NCBI GenBank assembly: GCA_018896985.1
Contig: JAHILQ010000047.1
Location: 1-14,691, forward strand
Length of the DNA stretch: 14,691 nt
From: Nitrospinota bacterium
GTDB lineage: Bacteria; Nitrospirota; Thermodesulfovibrionia; Thermodesulfovibrionales; UBA1546
Reading direction: 5' to 3'
Part shown: piece after piece, positions 1 to 6,863 of the stretch
How positions within the stretch are numbered: the stretch's first letter is position 1
How the letters are laid out: every line of letters starts with the position of its first letter
The notes under the pieces: generated by a model
Told to the model about the DNA's origin: nothing
What the model saw: the letters and a program-made list of their open reading frames with translations, nothing else
Databases searched by the model: none
Made by a program: the position numbers and the translations under genes

Positions 1-98
1 GAAGTGATTTTGCCTTTGTCGAGTTCCCTTCCGCATACAGGGCAAAGCGGCTGTATATCGTCCAGCGTAACAGATGTTTTTTCAGGATTTTTTCCCAT
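1..98 (-). CDS. 5' end of a zinc-ribbon-like protein (partial)
   Basis: An open frame starts at an ATG (98..96) and runs off the left edge of the window. The 32 visible residues begin MGKNPEKTSVTLDDIQ and then contain a CPVCG knuckle followed by RELDKGKI, which resembles the first half of a treble-clef or zinc-ribbon metal site. The partner cysteine pair would lie outside the window. No good Shine-Dalgarno is visible. A TATAAT hexamer (115..110) lies just upstream, but without a convincing -35. The frame is short, so its reality rests mainly on the CxxC motif and on the fact that it reaches the edge uninterrupted. The function is not recognisable. Confidence 0.5.
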   Translation of the reverse strand, partial: MGKNPEKTSVTLDDIQPLCPVCGRELDKGKIT

Positions 99-133
99 TT
101 CAGAGAAATATTATAACACATTGAGGCTTGCTG

Positions 134-214
134 CTATATGAGAAATATCCGGTTTACGCCCTCGAGCAGATCTGCAATTTCAAGCGGTAGGTTTTCATCT
201 ATCTTGAACTGCAT
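134..214 (-). pseudogene. Truncated DUF5615 (PIN-like) toxin remnant
   Basis: Six nucleotides after the DUF433 stop, an ATG opens a 26-codon frame that begins MQFKIDENLPLEIADLLEG and then ends at a TAG after NRIFLI. The opening is the typical N-terminus of DUF5615 proteins, the PIN-like toxin partners that normally follow DUF433 antitoxins (family knowledge). Intact members are roughly 110-120 residues and carry further conserved acidic residues, and none of that is present here. The homology ends after about 20 residues and the zinc-ribbon gene begins shortly downstream, so the rest of the toxin gene appears to have been deleted. Only the first acidic residue (the D of KIDENLP) survives. Any product is very unlikely to be an active nuclease. 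Confidence 0.75.
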
Positions 215-220
215 CTTTAC

Positions 221-448
221 TTATGCCGGCACTGATACCAGTCTTTCATTAGACAGTTCTGCAGCATATGCAATAGCTGCTTTAATATCTTCTGGTCTCA
301 GTGATGGATAACTTTTTAAAATTTCCGTCTCTTTGATGCCTTCTGCCAAGTTATCCAGAATAACCGATACCATAATCCGTGTTCCTTTAATACAGGCTTT
401 CCCATGACATACAAGCGGGTCAACACTTATTCTTTCTCTCCAGTTCAT
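221..448 (-). CDS. DUF433 family antitoxin
   Basis: This 75-residue protein starts MNWRERISVDPLVCHGK, continues with the CIKGTRI motif, and ends in a helical SYPSLRPEDIKAAIAYAAEL segment. That is the signature layout of DUF433, a small winged or helix-turn-helix-like antitoxin family usually paired with a DUF5615 PIN-like toxin. The start is supported by an AAAGGAG Shine-Dalgarno (462..456) eight nucleotides upstream of the ATG. The gene itself is complete, but the partner toxin immediately downstream is only a stump. It is therefore probably a solitary antitoxin left after toxin loss. It may still bind its own promoter or neutralise related toxins elsewhere, which is inference. Confidence 0.88.
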   Translation of the reverse strand: MNWRERISVDPLVCHGKACIKGTRIMVSVILDNLAEGIKETEILKSYPSLRPEDIKAAIAYAAELSNERLVSVPA

Positions 449-530
449 GTCTTATCTCCTTTCTGCATAAAAGATAACATAATTGTATCATAACATGACG
501 TAGCCTTTGGTTATAAACCTCAAGCACTCT

Positions 531-554
531 GTTATCTGTCGCTGCGGGCAGTCT
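531..554. repeat. Degenerate palindromic repeat, copy 1 (left of the ParE pair)
   Basis: The stretch reads GTTATCTGTCGCTGCGGGCA followed by GTCT and aligns without gaps to 1196-1219 at 19 of 24 positions. All five differences are transitions. The core CTGnCG-n-TGCGnGCAG is partly self-complementary (CTG[C/T]...GCAG). It sits in the 154-bp gap between the DUF433 gene and the ParE gene, which otherwise shows nothing clear. Confidence 0.5.
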
Positions 555-602
555 TTATGATTCTATAAAATGTATTTTGCAGGTTTGACCCGAATTGATT
601 TT

Positions 603-917
603 TTACCTTAGCTCCCATTCCTCATAAAGCGCTCTCTTGATTTCACGAGCGCCATGTACAACAGCAAGTATTTCAACAATGTCATTATGGGTGAGCCTGT
701 AAACAATCCGATAATTTCTGTAAATAACTTCTCTAAAACCGTAACCTTCAAGCTCCGGCACGATACATCCGCACTCTGGCATTATTTCAAGTTTTTCGGT
801 TGCTTTGATGAGGGATTTTACGAAACGAGTTGCGTATGCTTTGGAATCTTTAGCGATATAATCGTGAATTGCCTGTAAATGACTGCTTGCTTTCTCAGTC
901 CATTTTATTTTGCCCAC
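603..917 (-). CDS. ParE/RelE-superfamily toxin
   Basis: This 104-residue basic protein has the compact ParE/RelE fold pattern: an N-terminal strand (KIKWTEKA), two helices (SHLQAIHDYIAKDSKAYATRF), then a strand-rich half with MPECGCIVPEL, FREVIYRNYRIVYRL and VEILAVVHGARE. The RxxxxxYRIVYR and VHGxR segments are characteristic of ParE-like members, which poison DNA gyrase, whereas RelE-like members cleave mRNA; sequence alone does not settle which. The start is GTG (917..915), preceded by a GGAAGAG Shine-Dalgarno inside the antitoxin gene. It overlaps that gene by 13 nt, implying translational coupling. The length is normal for the family and no disruption is visible, so this module appears intact. 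Confidence 0.88.
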   Translation of the reverse strand: MGKIKWTEKASSHLQAIHDYIAKDSKAYATRFVKSLIKATEKLEIMPECGCIVPELEGYGFREVIYRNYRIVYRLTHNDIVEILAVVHGAREIKRALYEEWELR

Positions 918-1090
918 TGCTCAACTCTTCCGAGAAGTTCCTCTGTTGTTAGTAGTTTCCCCTCATTAGCGTCTTTAATGCCATCAAGGACTTGAGCGAT
1001 AAAATTTATTTCATACATTATGTCCTCAATAGAGCACTCGCTGGGCAAGCGTTTTATAGTTTCAATTGCGGCTTCTTTGATTGTGTCCAT
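905..1090 (-). CDS. Antitoxin paired with the ParE-type toxin
   Basis: This 61-residue, acidic, mostly helical protein (MDTIKEAAIETIKRLP at the start, TTEELLGRVEQWAK at the end) has the size and C-terminal pattern of small antitoxins found directly upstream of ParE toxins. The start ATG (1090..1088) follows a strong GGAAGGAGGTGG Shine-Dalgarno. The stop lies inside the toxin gene (13-nt overlap), and antitoxin-first order is usual in these modules. No ribbon-helix-helix N-terminus is obvious, so DNA binding and autoregulation are not certain. It is expected to wrap and block the toxin through its C-terminal half (family knowledge). Confidence 0.78.
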   Translation of the reverse strand: MDTIKEAAIETIKRLPSECSIEDIMYEINFIAQVLDGIKDANEGKLLTTEELLGRVEQWAK

Positions 1091-1115
1091 AAGCCCACCT
1101 CCTTCCGGTTACTTA

Positions 1116-1145
1116 ATTTTACCATGCCTGCAAGTTATATGTCAG
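1116..1145 (-). promoter_or_regulatory. Candidate promoter of the ParE-type toxin/antitoxin pair
   Basis: On the minus strand, CTGACA (1145..1140) and TAAAAT (1121..1116) are separated by 18 nt and lie about 25 nt upstream of the antitoxin ATG. Each matches the sigma-70 consensus hexamer at 5 of 6 positions. The terminator just upstream means the pair needs a promoter in this short gap, which strengthens the call. Confidence 0.5.
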
Positions 1146-1147
1146 GG

Positions 1148-1186
1148 AAAAATAAAAAGGGGCAAGGCTCTCAAAAACCTTGCCCC
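1148..1186 (-). terminator. Rho-independent terminator (minus strand)
   Basis: A perfect 9-bp stem GGGGCAAGG/CCTTGCCCC (1159-1167 and 1178-1186) has a 10-nt loop. On the minus strand it is followed by TTTTTATTTTT (1158..1148). It should stop leftward transcription from the AbiV/repeat region before it enters the toxin/antitoxin pair. Confidence 0.75.
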
Positions 1187-1195
1187 TCTGAAGTT

Positions 1196-1219
1196 GTCAT
1201 CTGCCGTTGCGAGCAGTTT
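1196..1219. repeat. Degenerate palindromic repeat, copy 2 (right of the ParE pair)
   Basis: The stretch reads GTCATCTGCCGTTGCGAGCA followed by GTTT and pairs with 531-554 (19 of 24 identical, all differences transitions). With copy 1 it brackets the toxin/antitoxin pair. A tag reading ACGGTCGCTGTCCCTATTTT follows at about 1229-1248. Confidence 0.5.
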
Positions 1220-1261
1220 CCTTTTTAAACGGTCGCTGTCCCTATTTTCCCCCTTAAGAGA

Positions 1262-1456
1262 GTCAATGAGAAAACACTTCTTGTAATAGTGGATGCGAGC
1301 AAAACGAAACATACCGGATATTGCAGATGTCCTGACGGTACGGACATAAAGCCGTTTGGTTTTTTTAACACCGGCAGAGGATTTCAGGAATTCTGGGACA
1401 GGGTCTGTCAAATGAAGAAAACTCATAATCTTGAAGAAGTAGTCGTAATGGTTTAA
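1262..1456 (+). pseudogene. IS110-family transposase N-terminal fragment
   Basis: The plus-strand frame starting at GTC 1262 reads VNEKTLLVIVDASKTKHTGY, then PDGTDIKPFGFFN, TGRGFQEFWDRV and LEEVVVM before a TAA at 1454-1456. This matches the opening of IS110-family DEDD transposases: the VDxSKxxH motif with the first catalytic Asp, a PFxFxNxxxGFxxFW segment, and the hydrophobic strand that normally leads into a G[FM]EPTGHY motif. That continuation and the remaining ~300 residues are missing. The break coincides with the start of a perfect 16-bp inverted repeat at 1456. No start codon with a ribosome site is evident, so this is a dead relic of a mobile element. Recognition is by motif memory rather than a database search. 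Confidence 0.72.
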
Positions 1457-1550
1457 TGGGACGGTTCTATTTTCCTTCATTTTCTCCCTTACTCTACCTT
1501 CCTTTTGGCTTCATCACTGCCTCTTTCGTCATTTAATAGAACCGTCCCAT
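1456..1550. repeat. Perfect 16-bp inverted repeat with GGGACGG tags
   Basis: ATGGGACGGTTCTATT (1456-1471) and its exact reverse complement AATAGAACCGTCCCAT (1535-1550) enclose 63 bp. Both are continued outward or inward by TTTTC/TTTTCT. They resemble REP-like tags of the kind associated with REP-associated tyrosine (IS200-like) transposases (family knowledge). The right arm lies inside the 3' end of the AbiV-like gene. Confidence 0.7.
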
Positions 1551-2401
1551 TTTCTGTTACTTATCCCCTTTTCTGTTACCTTATTTCTTGGAACATCGAC
1601 AGTTGGTAAACTTACCTCAAAAAATCTAATTCCCGGAATAGAATTTGTATCTTCACGACCTGTTTCGGTTGGAGGTGTAAATATGTGTTTCAGGGTATTC
1701 TTTAGCCAGTCTATGTGTTCATCATGAGTTGAAAGGAAATCTTTTTCAATAAGATTATTTGCAAAACGATAAAATCTTTTTGCAGTATCAATTGCCTTAT
1801 CAACATCTTGTTTCTTAATTGAACCGGGTTCAGAAATCACTTCTCCTTTTTTACCTATTCTAACATAGAGAGCATCTTGTTTCTTTCTGTCTAGTTTGCC
1901 TTTAAATATATGTTTAACATTTTCATTAAAGGGATTATCACTCCAATCATAATATCCTTGTTCCCATGAGTAAATTTTGGCATATCTATACCAATTTAAC
2001 GCATCACCTACTTCATTTATGAAATTTTTTAAACCCATATACCCAGGTTTTTTGATTTTTTCTAAGTACTCATCAAAATCTGGATTAAGTGCATCTAAAA
2101 CAATAAACCAGAGTTGTTTACATGTATGGTCTTTTAATGACCTTTGAATATATTGATTCCAGGGCAAAGCTTCAGAGTAGATTAAATATAGTAAAAAAGC
2201 CTTTGCAATTTCTTCCTGGGCCAAAAAAGCCAAGGCATAAGATGTAGTAACAGTATCGGCATCACCATTAAGTAGTTCTGCATTCAATATTAGCCTATTT
2301 GCATTTGCAAGACATACAGCAGCACTCTTAAGAAAGTTATCTTTTTTTATTGTTTTCACTTTTGACTGTTTTGAATTAGTTTTATCTATTGACTTCGTCA
2401 T
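1529..2401 (-). CDS. AbiV-like abortive infection protein (HEPN domain)
   Basis: The 290-residue protein has, after a lysine-rich N-terminal tail (1-21), a helical segment (22-100) typical of the HEPN_AbiV family. That segment contains ALAFLAQEEIAKAFLL (56-71), matching the LAxEExxKAxxL helix, followed by RSLKDH (87-92), an R-x4-H motif that is the usual HEPN RNase active site. AbiV proteins abort phage infection by blocking translation (family knowledge); RNase action here is inferred. Lactococcal AbiV is about 200 residues, so the C-terminal ~100 residues here are extra. The last residues (NRKWDGSIK) and the TGA stop lie in or next to a repeat arm, so the original C-terminus may have been replaced. 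The start is ATG with no visible Shine-Dalgarno. It lies downstream of the type III restriction genes on the same strand, as part of a defence island. Confidence 0.72.
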   Translation of the reverse strand: MTKSIDKTNSKQSKVKTIKKDNFLKSAAVCLANANRLILNAELLNGDADTVTTSYALAFLAQEEIAKAFLLYLIYSEALPWNQYIQRSLKDHTCKQLWFIVLDALNPDFDEYLEKIKKPGYMGLKNFINEVGDALNWYRYAKIYSWEQGYYDWSDNPFNENVKHIFKGKLDRKKQDALYVRIGKKGEVISEPGSIKKQDVDKAIDTAKRFYRFANNLIEKDFLSTHDEHIDWLKNTLKHIFTPPTETGREDTNSIPGIRFFEVSLPTVDVPRNKVTEKGISNRKWDGSIK

Positions 2402-2438
2402 ATTGCACTTTTTATCTTTGAACTAAGACGATCCTCTT

Positions 2439-2627
2439 TTATGTTGACCCGAGTGATTCTTCTAAAATCCTATAATGTTCAGGCGAATCTTGACGAACCA
2501 TATCAAGTAAATATGGAATTACTTTATCAGATTCTGGAACTATGCAAGGATCGAATCCTTTCCCTGTTATGTGAGATTCATGATTACCCAACCTGAACGG
2601 CTTCCGGCGAACAGCCGATTGATTCAA
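2439..2627 (-). CDS. Unrecognised small ORF, possibly a gene fragment
   Basis: This 62-residue frame opens at a TTG, has no clear ribosome site, and ends 37 nt upstream of the AbiV-like gene. Its main part, NHESHITGKGFDPCIVPESD followed by VIPYLLDMVRQDSPEHYRIL, reads like genuine protein rather than random frame. The first dozen residues derive from a small palindrome (CGGCT...AGCCG near 2598-2617). It therefore may be the 3' end of a longer gene whose front was lost. I do not recognise the family. The position between the Res and AbiV-like genes would fit a remnant of a defence or regulatory gene, but that is speculation. Confidence 0.3.
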   Translation of the reverse strand: MNQSAVRRKPFRLGNHESHITGKGFDPCIVPESDKVIPYLLDMVRQDSPEHYRILEESLGST

Positions 2628-2885
2628 CCACAGCAGAGGTTACATTTTTAATTAATTTCTTCTTCGTTTCCTTTTCCCTGCCCTTCCACACCTGCCTACC
2701 GTCAGGCAGGAATCAATCCTCACAAAAGGCATATCGTGTTCTCCTTATCCGACAAAAAAATTAAAAGCGTCCCCATATTTTTATGCTTAATACTTTAAGT
2801 GGTTTCATTTAATTAAAAAATTAAAATCATTTTTTCAAGGTTTCAAATCTATAAAATGTAAAGCGTCCCAATTTATCCCCGATTT
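2628..2885. other. Intergenic stretch with hairpin and GCGTCCC tags
   Basis: No gene is seen here. A perfect 7-bp hairpin CCTGCCT/AGGCAGG lies at 2691-2710 (loop ACCGTC). Two direct copies of AAAGCGTCCC lie at 2764-2773 and 2860-2869, the first followed by CATATTTTT and the second by AATTTATCCCC. They resemble the GGGAC tags near 1456-1550, so tag-like sequences occur on both sides of the AbiV-like gene and small ORF. The remaining sequence is very AT-rich, with runs such as TTTAATTAAAAAATTAAAA. Confidence 0.5.
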
Positions 2886-5102
2886 TTAAATCTCTAAAAT
2901 ATTCCAGTCCGTCAATTGCTTGTCATATCTGTAAGGAATGTCTGTGTAAGTGTAGAATGAACCTGACTTCGGAATTACAATTCCGCCGAAAAGTTTCTTT
3001 CCTTTTTTGTTTTGCTCTTTGATGTATCGTTGCAAGCCGTCTGCCCTTGTTCCCGCATCTTTTGCTGTCCATCCTGACTTTGTATCGAACAAACCGATCC
3101 TTCCGTCTTTAAAATTTACAATGAAGTCAACATAAAATGTTTGGTCTTCTTCCTGCTCGTCTTTGTAGGGAACTGCAAAATAAGTTCCGTCTCTCTCCCC
3201 GTTCTTAAACCACCATTCAACTTCTTTGTGATTGTCCAAAAAATCAATGAAATTTTTTTCTGTCTCCCATGTTTTTGATGGCGATGTGGATTCATAAAAC
3301 GGATTCATGATTGCTTTTTTCAACTTCGGTTTTCTCTCTTTGTGATTTGCGTTGAAATCAATTTTCTCTGGAACATTCCACAACTCATCATTCTGCACGG
3401 CTTTATTTTTCTCTTTCGGGTGAGTCAATTTATATTCTTTCAAAGATTCGTTAATAACATCTGTGAACGCCTGTTTGCTGCTCATTACGATTGTCATTAT
3501 TTCTCTTTGCACTTCTTCGTAATTCATTTTCAGTTCTTCAGAAAAAAAATGATAAATGCTTGTGCACACTCTGCCAACTGAACGCTGTTCGGGAAACATT
3601 TCTCCTGCATGCAGTGCTTCCTGAATAAAATATTTAAAAGCAAGTTCGAGTTCTGTTGTTGTTTTCGCAAGCGAAATGTTTCCGTAAATTTCAACCGACT
3701 CTGCTACTGTTCCTACATTTTCCAAATGAATTATTCCGTCAATCGGAATGTGGTCTGTGATTTTAGAAACCTTTGTATTGATTTTATTTTTTAAAGAAGT
3801 CTTCTTTGCGTGTTTCAAAAAGATTGTGATGAATGAAGGGTCTAACCGTGTCGATTCTCTTTGCCGCATGATGTGATAAGAAACAATATCAATCGGCTTA
3901 TAAGTTTCGGTTCTCTTACCGGTGTAAATCGTAAAATAATTTCTTGCTAATTCTTCCTCAATCTTTATATTGTTGTTCGCAATGTTTGTATAAACATATC
4001 CTTTATCCAACTCCTCAATGTCGTAACGCATTATCTCAGGCATACGCATAATTCTGCCGACTGTCTGAATGGAAAAATTTTCTGAATGCCACTCACGAAA
4101 CAAAACAAGAATGTAAGCACGGGGACAATCCCAACCTAATGCAATTGCCTGTTTGAACAAAAGAACTTCTACTTCATTATCATTCTTTGAAATGTTTTCA
4201 AGGTTGCGTTTGTCCTCTGATAAATAAACTGCCATTCTTCCGTTAGCTGTTGTGATGTTAAACTTTTTTGCAAGCAGATTTTCAATTTCTTCTTTCTTGT
4301 CTGTAAAATCTAAACTGTTGTTGTCAGGTAACTGAATCAGCAAAAGAGGATTGATAAATTCCTTTCCGATTTTTTCAAATTGTTTTTTCAGTTCTTCTCT
4401 TTTCTTCAATGCCTCTTTCAAAATAAATTCATCGCTCCCTTCGCCTTCCAATTTATCTTCTTTCAGTTCGGGATTCAATGAAACTTTTTCCTTTATCATT
4501 CCTTCTTTTACAACATTTTCAAATTTCACTTTCACGATGTTGTCGGATGTCATGTGTGGAGTTGCAGAAACTTCAATCGTAATTTTAGGTTTCATTATTT
4601 CAATCAAACCCTTTGTGTTTTCTGCCGATGCAGTGTGATGACTTTCATCAATTACCAGAATAATTTCTCTGCCCTCTTCAATCGTATTGTTGATGATGGA
4701 AGTGAGATTAAAATCATTTTCGTTTTCACGAATGAAAACATTGTCCTTCTTGTTGATGCTTTCCCAATTCAGAAAAAGAATTTCATTCTCATTTATTTTT
4801 TTGTCGGTGAGTTCCTCAATGTTTGAACATTCCAGAATACGGTTGTCTTTGTAAAAACTTTCTAACTTCTCTTTGCTTTGTGTATGCAGTTTTCTTGGGG
4901 CAGCCCAGATGAAAGAAAAAGTCCGATGGTCTTTTCTTTCACTAACAAACTGCATCAGGAAATCAGCCATGATAATTGTTTTTCCTGCTCCGGTGGGCGC
5001 TTTAAAAACAATGCTGTCGCTGCCGCTTTCTTCAAGCAATTCATTTGCTTTCACAAGCAACTGTTTAATGGCTGTATTTTTATAATCTAAATCTTTGTAC
5101 AT
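2886..5102 (-). CDS. Type III restriction enzyme, Res subunit (helicase-endonuclease)
   Basis: From the ATG at 5102 the protein has 738 residues. It carries a superfamily 2 helicase core: Walker A KAPTGAGKT (34-42), Walker B DESH (152-155), motif III SAT (179-181) and motif VI QTVGRIMR (346-353). Near the C-terminus is a PD-(D/E)xK nuclease with FYVDF (Asp659) and LFDTKSG (Asp673, Lys675). This is the organisation of type III Res subunits, which translocate or slide on DNA with Mod and cut beside unmethylated sites (family knowledge). It is shorter than EcoP15I-type Res (about 970 residues). The frame stays open upstream to 5183, but that would overlap Mod by 76 nt. The ATG at 5102 starts 5 nt after the Mod stop and begins MYKDLDYKNTAIKQLL, a better N-terminus. 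There is no Shine-Dalgarno, only A-rich sequence. Confidence 0.93.
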   Translation of the reverse strand: MYKDLDYKNTAIKQLLVKANELLEESGSDSIVFKAPTGAGKTIIMADFLMQFVSERKDHRTFSFIWAAPRKLHTQSKEKLESFYKDNRILECSNIEELTDKKINENEILFLNWESINKKDNVFIRENENDFNLTSIINNTIEEGREIILVIDESHHTASAENTKGLIEIMKPKITIEVSATPHMTSDNIVKVKFENVVKEGMIKEKVSLNPELKEDKLEGEGSDEFILKEALKKREELKKQFEKIGKEFINPLLLIQLPDNNSLDFTDKKEEIENLLAKKFNITTANGRMAVYLSEDKRNLENISKNDNEVEVLLFKQAIALGWDCPRAYILVLFREWHSENFSIQTVGRIMRMPEIMRYDIEELDKGYVYTNIANNNIKIEEELARNYFTIYTGKRTETYKPIDIVSYHIMRQRESTRLDPSFITIFLKHAKKTSLKNKINTKVSKITDHIPIDGIIHLENVGTVAESVEIYGNISLAKTTTELELAFKYFIQEALHAGEMFPEQRSVGRVCTSIYHFFSEELKMNYEEVQREIMTIVMSSKQAFTDVINESLKEYKLTHPKEKNKAVQNDELWNVPEKIDFNANHKERKPKLKKAIMNPFYESTSPSKTWETEKNFIDFLDNHKEVEWWFKNGERDGTYFAVPYKDEQEEDQTFYVDFIVNFKDGRIGLFDTKSGWTAKDAGTRADGLQRYIKEQNKKGKKLFGGIVIPKSGSFYTYTDIPYRYDKQLTDWNILEI

Positions 5103-5107
5103 TATTT

Positions 5108-6802
5108 TTAAACTTTTAATTTCATTTGCCCTGCTCCGTAAATTCTCCGATAAACTTTTAAGATGGCTTCGGGAATGGAACAAAGGGTAATATCATTTTT
5201 TAAATTTTCAAATTCTTCTTTGAAATCATCACCCTCCAATGAAAACACATAAACTGAAACAGGCATTTTCAATTTCTTAATTTCATCTTTGAATTCATTT
5301 ATTTTTATTTCATTAAAAAGAATGGCAGTGAATTTTTCTTTGCTTTTGAAAATGAAAAAATCTTTTTTATTTATTACTTCATCAAAGGTATTTTCTTTGA
5401 TGCAAAGCATTTCAATGCTTTTATCAGTAAGCAGTTTTTTGTTTCGGTGTGTTGGCTCTGAGCCGACAAAGTTTGTTTTGTAATATTTTAAGTTACCGCC
5501 CAATCCTTCTGTTTTTTCTCCTTTCGTGCTTTTGTACCCTTGAATTACTTTCTTTACTCTTGGGTAGCAAACCTCAGTGCAAATATTATTTTCATTATTG
5601 GTGCATAAAATAAATTGTCTCTTGCCTCCGTCTTCTTTATTTAATTCTAATACCGCATGTCCTGTTGTACCTGAACCAGCGAAGAAGTCAAGAATTGTAG
5701 ATTTATCTTTGTTGTGAGTCACTGCTCTAATGCAATCTATTACTGCGTAAATTGATTTAGGAAATGGAAAATTAATTTCAATAATATTGTTGAGTAGTTT
5801 AGTTCCATAAACATTTGCATTGTATTTTCCATCAGTCCAAACTGTTTTCCAGCGATAATCTTTTTTGTCTCTAACAATTACTAATTCATCTTTCATTCTT
5901 TTGCAAATCAATTCATCTCTTATTCCCTCTATACTTTGTCTTGAAAATCTCCATTTCCTTTCAATTCCATTTTTATCTATTGGATAAATTTCAGTTACTC
6001 CATCTTTTCTAAGTATGTTAGATTCTTTCGGGTGAAATTTTTCCAGACATACTTCTCCAAAGCCAATTACTTTTTCATCTTTTACATAAATTGGGAAAAA
6101 ACAATTTTTTGCTGATTCTCTTTTTGCACTCTCTTTTCCCCAGTCACGCAAAGGAACAGGGTCAATATCATCTCTTCTAATCTTGGAAATGAATGTGCCA
6201 TTTTTGGGATGAACGAAATAGGCATATTCATGACAATAGGAAAAATTTTTTCCTTGAATTCCGCCAGGATTATGAACGATTGTAACGCAAACTATTTCTC
6301 TATCAGAAAATATCTCTTGCAACAATAAACCTAATGTAGCGTGCTCATTTTCATCAATTGTGCAAATTAAAACTCCTTTCGGTTTTAATAATTTCTTAGA
6401 TAATTTCAATCGGTTATTCATGAATGATAACCACTTACTATGCCGAAAAGCATCTTCATCTTCAACGAAATCATTGTTGTATTTCCAATCTCTTGCACCA
6501 GTATTATAGGGCGGGTCAATATAAATTACATCAATGCTTTTAGCATGAGTGTAATTTAAAACAGAAAGTGCATGGTAGTTGTCGCCTTCAATTAAAATAT
6601 GTGTGGGTTTGTCAGCATCGGTTTTTATTTCTCTCTTTTTGTCCTCAACAAGAACGGGTAATTTACTTTCGGCATCGGCTTCAAATTTTTCTTTCGTCTT
6701 TTCTTCTTCCCACACCAAGCCATATTTCTTCCGCTTGCTTAGTTTCTTCAATTCTTCAACAAGTTGAGCGTGTGTATAATTTTCGTAATTACTTTTCGCC
6801 AT
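5108..6802 (-). CDS. Type III DNA-methyltransferase, Mod subunit (N6-adenine)
   Basis: The 564-residue protein is a beta-class amino-methyltransferase. Catalytic motif IV, DPPYNTG (96-102), comes first, and the AdoMet-binding motif FAGSGTTGHA (374-383) lies later. The variable region between them (roughly 200-330) should hold the target recognition domain. Type III Mod proteins methylate adenine on one strand of an asymmetric site and carry the specificity for the Res partner (family knowledge). The motif order and conserved HSKWLSFMNNRL and NPGG/HEYAYF segments fit Mod proteins well. The gene starts at ATG 6802 in an A-rich context (AAAGAAAATGG), without a Shine-Dalgarno. It lies 5 nt before Res and 61 nt after the ATPase-TOPRIM gene. 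No phase-variable simple repeat is visible in the coding sequence. The recognition sequence cannot be predicted from here. Confidence 0.94.
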   Translation of the reverse strand: MAKSNYENYTHAQLVEELKKLSKRKKYGLVWEEEKTKEKFEADAESKLPVLVEDKKREIKTDADKPTHILIEGDNYHALSVLNYTHAKSIDVIYIDPPYNTGARDWKYNNDFVEDEDAFRHSKWLSFMNNRLKLSKKLLKPKGVLICTIDENEHATLGLLLQEIFSDREIVCVTIVHNPGGIQGKNFSYCHEYAYFVHPKNGTFISKIRRDDIDPVPLRDWGKESAKRESAKNCFFPIYVKDEKVIGFGEVCLEKFHPKESNILRKDGVTEIYPIDKNGIERKWRFSRQSIEGIRDELICKRMKDELVIVRDKKDYRWKTVWTDGKYNANVYGTKLLNNIIEINFPFPKSIYAVIDCIRAVTHNKDKSTILDFFAGSGTTGHAVLELNKEDGGKRQFILCTNNENNICTEVCYPRVKKVIQGYKSTKGEKTEGLGGNLKYYKTNFVGSEPTHRNKKLLTDKSIEMLCIKENTFDEVINKKDFFIFKSKEKFTAILFNEIKINEFKDEIKKLKMPVSVYVFSLEGDDFKEEFENLKNDITLCSIPEAILKVYRRIYGAGQMKLKV

Positions 6803-6863
6803 TTTCTTTATACTGTTTCTGTTTGTTTGTTATCCTTACTTGTGAGAAAGCCCTTGTTAGTAT

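Noticed and set aside
449..602. Promoter of the DUF433 gene
   Set aside because: TATGAT and TACAAT hexamers are present upstream, but no -35 at suitable spacing convinced me.
1142..1480. 112-residue minus-strand ORF
   Set aside because: It reads antisense through the IS110 relic, the repeat tags and the terminator hairpin, and shows no protein-like motif of its own.
5103..5183. Longer Res N-terminus starting at 5183
   Set aside because: It would overlap mod by 76 nt; the ATG at 5102, five bases after the mod stop, gives a more family-like N-terminus.
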